Positions 57,424-64,000 of a stretch of DNA of 64,000 nucleotides are shown here, in pieces; position 1 is the first letter of the stretch, and each line of letters starts with the position of its first letter. The notes beneath the pieces were generated by a model. It was not told where the DNA came from and made no database searches. It saw nothing but the letters and a program-made list of their open reading frames with translations. This DNA is from Lysobacteraceae bacterium 2PB (GTDB taxonomy: Bacteria; Pseudomonadota; Gammaproteobacteria; Xanthomonadales; Xanthomonadaceae): positions 223,523-287,522 of the forward strand of contig SCMT01000003.1 of NCBI GenBank assembly GCA_005502915.1. The letters run 5' to 3'. A program made the position numbers and the translations under genes.

Positions 57424-57450
57424 GAAACGCCCGGCATTGCCGGGCGTTTC
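57424..57450. terminator. hairpin terminator of acnB
   Basis: A perfect 12-bp stem (GAAACGCCCGGC at 57424-57435, complement at 57439-57450) with an ATT loop lies 20 bases past the acnB stop. The minus strand continues TTCCG, so the T-tract is short. It may also insulate the TPM gene. Confidence 0.7.
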
Positions 57451-57470
57451 GGTTGCATCGCCTGCATCGA

Positions 57471-60074
57471 TCAGGCCGCGACGGTCTTCGCCACGTCCTG
57501 GTACTCGGCGATCTGGTCGAAGTTCATGTAGCGGTAGATCTCGGCGCCCTTCTCGTTGATCACGCCGATGTCCGCCATGTACTCCTCCTTGGTCGGGATG
57601 CGACCGAGGCGCGAGCAGATCGCGGCCAGCTCGGCGGAGCCGAGGTAGACGTTCGAGTTCTTGCCGAGGCGGTTCGGGAAGTTGCGGGTCGAGGTCGAGA
57701 ACACCGTCGCGCCCTCGCGGACCTGGGCCTGGTTGCCCATGCACAGCGAGCAGCCCGGCATTTCCATGCGCGCACCGGCCGTACCGAAGGTGCCGTAGTG
57801 GCCTTCCTTGGTGAGTTCCGAAGCGTCCATCTTGGTCGGCGGCGCGACCCACAGGCGGGTCGGGATGTCGCGCTTGCCTTCCAGCAGCTTCGCGGCGGCG
57901 CGGAAGTGGCCGATGTTGGTCATGCACGAGCCGATGAACACTTCGTCGATCACCGCACCCGACACGTCCGACAGCGTCTTCACGTCATCCGGGTCGTTCG
58001 GGCAGGCGACGATCGGCTCGTGCACGTCGGCGAGATCGATTTCGATGACGGCCGCGTACTCGGCGTCGGCATCGGGTTCGAGCAGCTGCGGGTTGGCGAG
58101 CCAGGCTTCCATCTTGGCGATGCGGCGAGCCAGCGAACGGGCGTCCTGGTAACCCTCGGCGATCATCCACTTCAGCAGGGTGATGTTGCTGGTGAGGTAT
58201 TCAATGATCGGCGCCTTGTCCAGGCGCACGGTGCAGCCGGCGGCGGAACGCTCGGCCGAGGCGTCGGACAGTTCGAACGCCTGTTCGACCTTCAGGTTCG
58301 GCAGGCCTTCGATCTCGAGGATGCGGCCGGAGAAGATGTTCTTCTTGCCCTGCTTGGCGACGGTGAGCAGGCCCTGCTTGATCGCGTACAGCGGGATCGC
58401 GTTGACGAGGTCGCGCAGGGTCACGCCCGGCTGCATCTCGCCCTTGAAGCGGACCAGCACCGATTCCGGCATGTCGAGCGGCATCACGCCGGTCGCCGCG
58501 GCGAAGGCGACCAGGCCCGAGCCGGCCGGGAACGAGATACCGACCGGGAAGCGGGTATGCGAGTCGCCACCGGTGCCGACGGTGTCGGGCAGCAGCATGC
58601 GGTTGAGCCAGCTGTGGATCACGCCGTCGCCGGGACGCAGCGAGATGCCGCCGCGCGTCGAGATGAATTCCGGCAGCGTGTGGTGGGTCTTCACGTCGAC
58701 CGGCTTCGGATAGGCGGCGGTGTGGCAGAACGACTGCATCACCAGGTCGGCGGAGAAGCCGAGGCAGGCCAGATCCTTCAGCTCGTCGCGGGTCATCGGG
58801 CCGGTGGTGTCCTGCGAGCCGACCGAGGTCATCTTCGGTTCGCAGTAGGCGCCCGGGCGGATGCCCTGGCCTTCCGGCAGGCCGCAGGCGCGGCCGACCA
58901 TCTTCTGCGCCAGCGAGTAGCCCTTGCCGCTGTCGGCGGGCTGCTGCGGCAGGCGGAACAGGGTCGAGGCCGGCAGGCCCAGCGATTCGCGCGCCTTGGC
59001 GGTCAGGCCGCGGCCGACGATCAGCGGGATGCGGCCACCGGCGCGGACTTCATCGAGCAGCACGTCCGACTTGAGCGCGCTTTCGGCGATCTGCCGGCCA
59101 TCCTTGAACGCGGTGACCTTGCCGGTGGCGTGATCGATCTTCAGCTCGACCACGTCGCCCATGTTCATGTCGGCGACGTCGATTTCCAGCGGCAGCGCGC
59201 CGGCGTCTTCCATCGTGTTGTAGAAGATCGGCGCGATCTTCGAGCCCAGGCACACGCCGCCGAAGCGCTTGTTCGGGATGAACGGGATGTCCTCGCCGGT
59301 CCACCACAGCACCGAGTTGGTCGCGGACTTGCGGCTGGAACCGGTGCCGACGACGTCGCCGACATAGGCGACCAGATGGCCCTTGTCCTTGAGGTCGAGG
59401 ATCTGCTGGATCGGGCCACGCTTGCCGTCTTCCTCCGGCACGAACGGCGCGCCTTCGCGCTTGTTCTTCAACATCGCCAGCGCGTGCATTGGGATGTCCG
59501 GGCGCGTGGTCGCGTCGGGCGCGGGCGACAGGTCGTCGGTGTTGGTCTCGCCCGGCACCTTGAACACGGTGATGGTCAGCGAGGACGGCACTTCCGGCTT
59601 GCTGGTGAACCATTCGGCGTCGGCCCAGCTCTGCAGCACGGCCTTGGCGTTGGCGTTGCCGGCCTTGGCCTTCTCTTCCACGTCGTGGAAGGCGTCGAAC
59701 ATCAGCAGGGTGTGCTTCAGCGCATTCGCGGCGATGGTGCCGACGACGGCGTCGTCGAGCAGTTCGACCAGCGGATGGATGTTGTAGCCGCCGAGCATGG
59801 TGCCGAGCAGTTCGGTGGCGCGCTCGCGGCTGATCAGCGGGCAGACTTCCTTGCCGAAGGCGACGGCGGCCAGATAGGACGCCTTGACCTTGGCGGCATC
59901 GTCGACGCCGGCCGGCACGCGGTTGGTGATCAGGTCGACGAGGACGCTTTCCTCGCCGGCCGGCGGGGCCTTCAGCAGCTCGATGACCTCGGCGGTCTGC
60001 TGCGCGGTCAGCGGCAGCGGCGGGATGCCGAGCGCGGCGCGTTCGGCGACATGTTGGCGGTAGGCTGCGAGCAT
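57471..60074 (-). CDS. acnB: bifunctional aconitate hydratase 2 / 2-methylisocitrate dehydratase
   Basis: This 867-aa AcnB-type aconitase works in the TCA and methylcitrate cycles. It has an N-terminal HEAT-like domain (to ~160), a swivelling domain with [16 protein letters not shown], and catalytic domains with the Fe-S cysteines in [10 protein letters not shown] and [13 protein letters not shown]. The start at 60074 follows AGGAGT. AcnB is usually the main vegetative aconitase, and the apo-form can bind mRNA. In Xanthomonas an aconitase gene, rpfA, lies near the rpf quorum-sensing genes; no rpf genes are seen in this window. A vapBC pair lies immediately upstream. Confidence 0.95.
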   Translation of the reverse strand: MLAAYRQHVAERAALGIPPLPLTAQQTAEVIELLKAPPAGEESVLVDLITNRVPAGVDDAAKVKASYLAAVAFGKEVCPLISRERATELLGTMLGGYNIHPLVELLDDAVVGTIAANALKHTLLMFDAFHDVEEKAKAGNANAKAVLQSWADAEWFTSKPEVPSSLTITVFKVPGETNTDDLSPAPDATTRPDIPMHALAMLKNKREGAPFVPEEDGKRGPIQQILDLKDKGHLVAYVGDVVGTGSSRKSATNSVLWWTGEDIPFIPNKRFGGVCLGSKIAPIFYNTMEDAGALPLEIDVADMNMGDVVELKIDHATGKVTAFKDGRQIAESALKSDVLLDEVRAGGRIPLIVGRGLTAKARESLGLPASTLFRLPQQPADSGKGYSLAQKMVGRACGLPEGQGIRPGAYCEPKMTSVGSQDTTGPMTRDELKDLACLGFSADLVMQSFCHTAAYPKPVDVKTHHTLPEFISTRGGISLRPGDGVIHSWLNRMLLPDTVGTGGDSHTRFPVGISFPAGSGLVAFAAATGVMPLDMPESVLVRFKGEMQPGVTLRDLVNAIPLYAIKQGLLTVAKQGKKNIFSGRILEIEGLPNLKVEQAFELSDASAERSAAGCTVRLDKAPIIEYLTSNITLLKWMIAEGYQDARSLARRIAKMEAWLANPQLLEPDADAEYAAVIEIDLADVHEPIVACPNDPDDVKTLSDVSGAVIDEVFIGSCMTNIGHFRAAAKLLEGKRDIPTRLWVAPPTKMDASELTKEGHYGTFGTAGARMEMPGCSLCMGNQAQVREGATVFSTSTRNFPNRLGKNSNVYLGSAELAAICSRLGRIPTKEEYMADIGVINEKGAEIYRYMNFDQIAEYQDVAKTVAA

Positions 60075-60123
60075 TCTGATGACTCCTGGTGTCGGCTTGC
60101 TTCGAAGTGGTGTGTTGCGGGAC

Positions 60124-60525
60124 TCAGACCGTCGGCACGATCAGCTTGAGACCCTTGAAGTATTCGCGGAAGAAACGGTCGTCGCGGGTGATCAGGCCGT
60201 TGCACTGGAGCAGTGCGTGGGCACCGATCAGGAAATCGGGTGCGGCGCGGAGGCCGCCGCCGGCGCGCTGGCGATGACGGCGCTGCATTTCGCCGGCGCG
60301 CAGGGCGGACTTGGCCTCCAGCGGGCTGAAACGGATGCTCATCTCCTCCAGCACGGCCATGGCCTCGGCGCCGTCGCGCAGCGCGCCGCAGATCTCGGCC
60401 AGGGCCACGTCGCAGACCACCACCGGGCCGGCGCTGAGGCACTGGCGCAGGCAGGCTTCGGCGGCGTCGGCATGCGGGCCGTCGGCCAGCAGGTCGATCA
60501 GCACGGGGCTGTCGATGGCGATCAT
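60124..60525 (-). CDS. vapC: PIN-domain toxin VapC
   Basis: This 133-aa PIN ribonuclease has the acidic site Asp5 ([11 protein letters not shown]), Glu44 ([10 protein letters not shown]), Asp97 ([11 protein letters not shown]) and Asp115 (LITRDDRFF), so it should be active against RNA, often initiator tRNA or rRNA loops. It begins seven bases after the antitoxin stop. Its own stop lies 49 bases before the acnB start, so transcripts from the vapBC promoter may run into acnB. The frame extends upstream, but that part overlaps the antitoxin and is shadow. Confidence 0.88.
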   Translation of the reverse strand: MIAIDSPVLIDLLADGPHADAAEACLRQCLSAGPVVVCDVALAEICGALRDGAEAMAVLEEMSIRFSPLEAKSALRAGEMQRRHRQRAGGGLRAAPDFLIGAHALLQCNGLITRDDRFFREYFKGLKLIVPTV

Positions 60526-60532
60526 GTCGCGA

Positions 60533-60802
60533 TCATCCCTCGCCTGCCCCCTCGGCCCCGCCCTCGCCGTCCTCGGCGGCGGTGCGGCCGCGCACGGCCT
60601 GCATCGCCTCGTCGGTGGACGCGAAGCCGTCGAGCTTGAAGCGGCCTCGGGCACGGGAAATGGCGTCGTCGACGCTCTTGCGCAGGATGATGCGGCTGCC
60701 TTCCAGCTCGACCTTGAGCACACTGCCCTTGGTCAGGCCCAGGGCATCGCGGACGGCCTTGGGCAGGGTGATCTGGCCGCGTTCGGCAACGGTGGCTTCC
60801 AT
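60533..60802 (-). CDS. vapB: AbrB/MazE-type antitoxin VapB
   Basis: This 89-aa protein has an N-terminal SpoVT-AbrB swapped-hairpin DNA-binding domain (TVAERGQITLPKAVRDALGL then KGSVLKVELEG). A toxin-binding helical part follows, and the tail is Glu/Gly-rich. It should neutralise the adjacent VapC and repress the operon. Upstream, CATAC occurs at 60836-60840 and 60850-60854 and its inverse GTATG at 60820-60824, around an AT-rich TAAAAT-like box, which is a plausible operator. Confidence 0.88.
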   Translation of the reverse strand: MEATVAERGQITLPKAVRDALGLTKGSVLKVELEGSRIILRKSVDDAISRARGRFKLDGFASTDEAMQAVRGRTAAEDGEGGAEGAGEG

Positions 60803-60819
60803 CGGGCATCCCTCGACTG

Positions 60820-60855
60820 GTATGGGGCAATTTTACATACTTTTCCTTGCATACT
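60820..60855 (-). promoter_or_regulatory. candidate vapBC operator/promoter
   Basis: An AT-rich patch holds two direct CATACT boxes (60836-60841, 60850-60855) and an inverted GTATG (60820-60824). On the minus strand TAAAAT lies among them as a possible -10. Autoregulation by VapB is expected for this family. Confidence 0.4.
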
Positions 60856-60966
60856 CCACGCCGCCCCGCTGAACGGTGGGTTGCGCGTGCGCGACCGCCC
60901 GGCGTGCCCAACCGTCGCAAAGGGGGGCCATAATCAGGCCATCCCCCACAGTTCGAGGAGCCAGCC

Positions 60967-63726
<2,760 letters not shown>

Positions 63727-63840
63727 CGGTTCCGCCGCTGCGGCGATAGGCGGAAGCCCGGCCCTCGCGCACGGCGCGAGGGCGCTCGACGGCGCGCGAA
63801 CCGGTGGTTCGCGAACGCGCCGCCTCGCCCACCACGGTGG

Positions 63841-63994
63841 CATCCTGCACTACGTGCTGCGGCAGCTCGCCGCGCACTGACGGTTCCGCCGCTGCGGCGA
63901 TAGGCGGAAGCCCGGCCCTCGCGCACGGCGCGAGGGCGCTCGACGGCGCGCGAACCGGTGGTTCGCGAACGCGCCGCCTCGCCCACCACGGTGG
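63841..63994 (+). repeat. 154-bp tandem repeat, unit 2 (non-coding copy)
   Basis: This is an apparently exact copy of unit 1, including the acnA tail sequence encoding [12 protein letters not shown] and its stop, now outside the gene. A third unit begins at 63995 and runs off the window. Confidence 0.9.
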
Positions 63995-64000
63995 CATCCT

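Overview
This is a 64 kb, high-GC chromosomal window. Its conserved genes suggest a gammaproteobacterium of the Xanthomonadales/Lysobacterales. The run ftsK-lolA-rarA-crcB, then trxB, aat, infA, clpA/clpS, mnmA-hflD, acnB and acnA resembles what I recall of Xanthomonas/Lysobacter-type chromosomes. The taxon is an inference from gene content, since no rRNA or tRNA gene was seen.

Region 1 (1-17.9 kb) looks like an uncommon specialised-metabolite cluster built on p-aminobenzoate. A Sfp-type phosphopantetheinyl transferase and a convergent metallophosphoesterase sit at the left edge. A regulatory intergenic region follows, then one long co-directional run from 2303 to 17858. Its order is: fused PabAB; an SDR reductase fused in front of a benzoate-CoA-ligase-like enzyme; a second acyl/aryl ligase; an orphan PaaA-like diiron oxygenase; a condensation/CAT-type acyltransferase; an RND/MMPL exporter; a LolA-like lipoprotein-sorting protein; an outer-membrane beta-barrel; PabC; a haem-oxygenase-fold (CADD-like) diiron protein; and a cupin. 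Several junctions are 4-base ATGA overlaps. The simplest reading is chorismate to ADC to pABA, then CoA activation, oxidation, acylation or reduction, and export of a hydrophobic product to the outer membrane. I recognise no described cluster with this gene set.

Region 2 (18-38 kb) holds a small lipoprotein gene and a large minus-strand operon. The operon encodes a 2973-aa exported multidomain protein (alpha/alpha-toroid, carboxypeptidase-regulatory-like repeats, NHL-type propellers, CARDB-like and glutamine-amidotransferase-like parts). Next come a 2244-aa Sec-exported transglutaminase-like/YD-repeat (RHS) polymorphic toxin, its SUKH (SMI1/KNR4) immunity candidate, and a second small helical protein. 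The toxin tip and the two small genes are visibly more AT-rich than the surroundings, as expected for an exchanged toxin/immunity module. A multicopper oxidase gene diverges from the operon.

Region 3 (37.6-64 kb) is mostly housekeeping. It carries crcB, rarA, a periplasmic protein of unknown function, lolA and ftsK (one minus-strand operon); a secreted S33-type peptidase; rluF; trxB; a COG3146 N-acyltransferase; aat; infA; clpA/clpS; a Nudix hydrolase; mnmA; hflD; a zinc-ribbon TPM protein; acnB; a vapBC toxin-antitoxin pair; and acnA. The window ends in a 154-bp tandem repeat that copies the last codons and the hairpin-rich 3' flank of acnA.

Most long open frames opposite these genes are GC-driven shadows and were left out.
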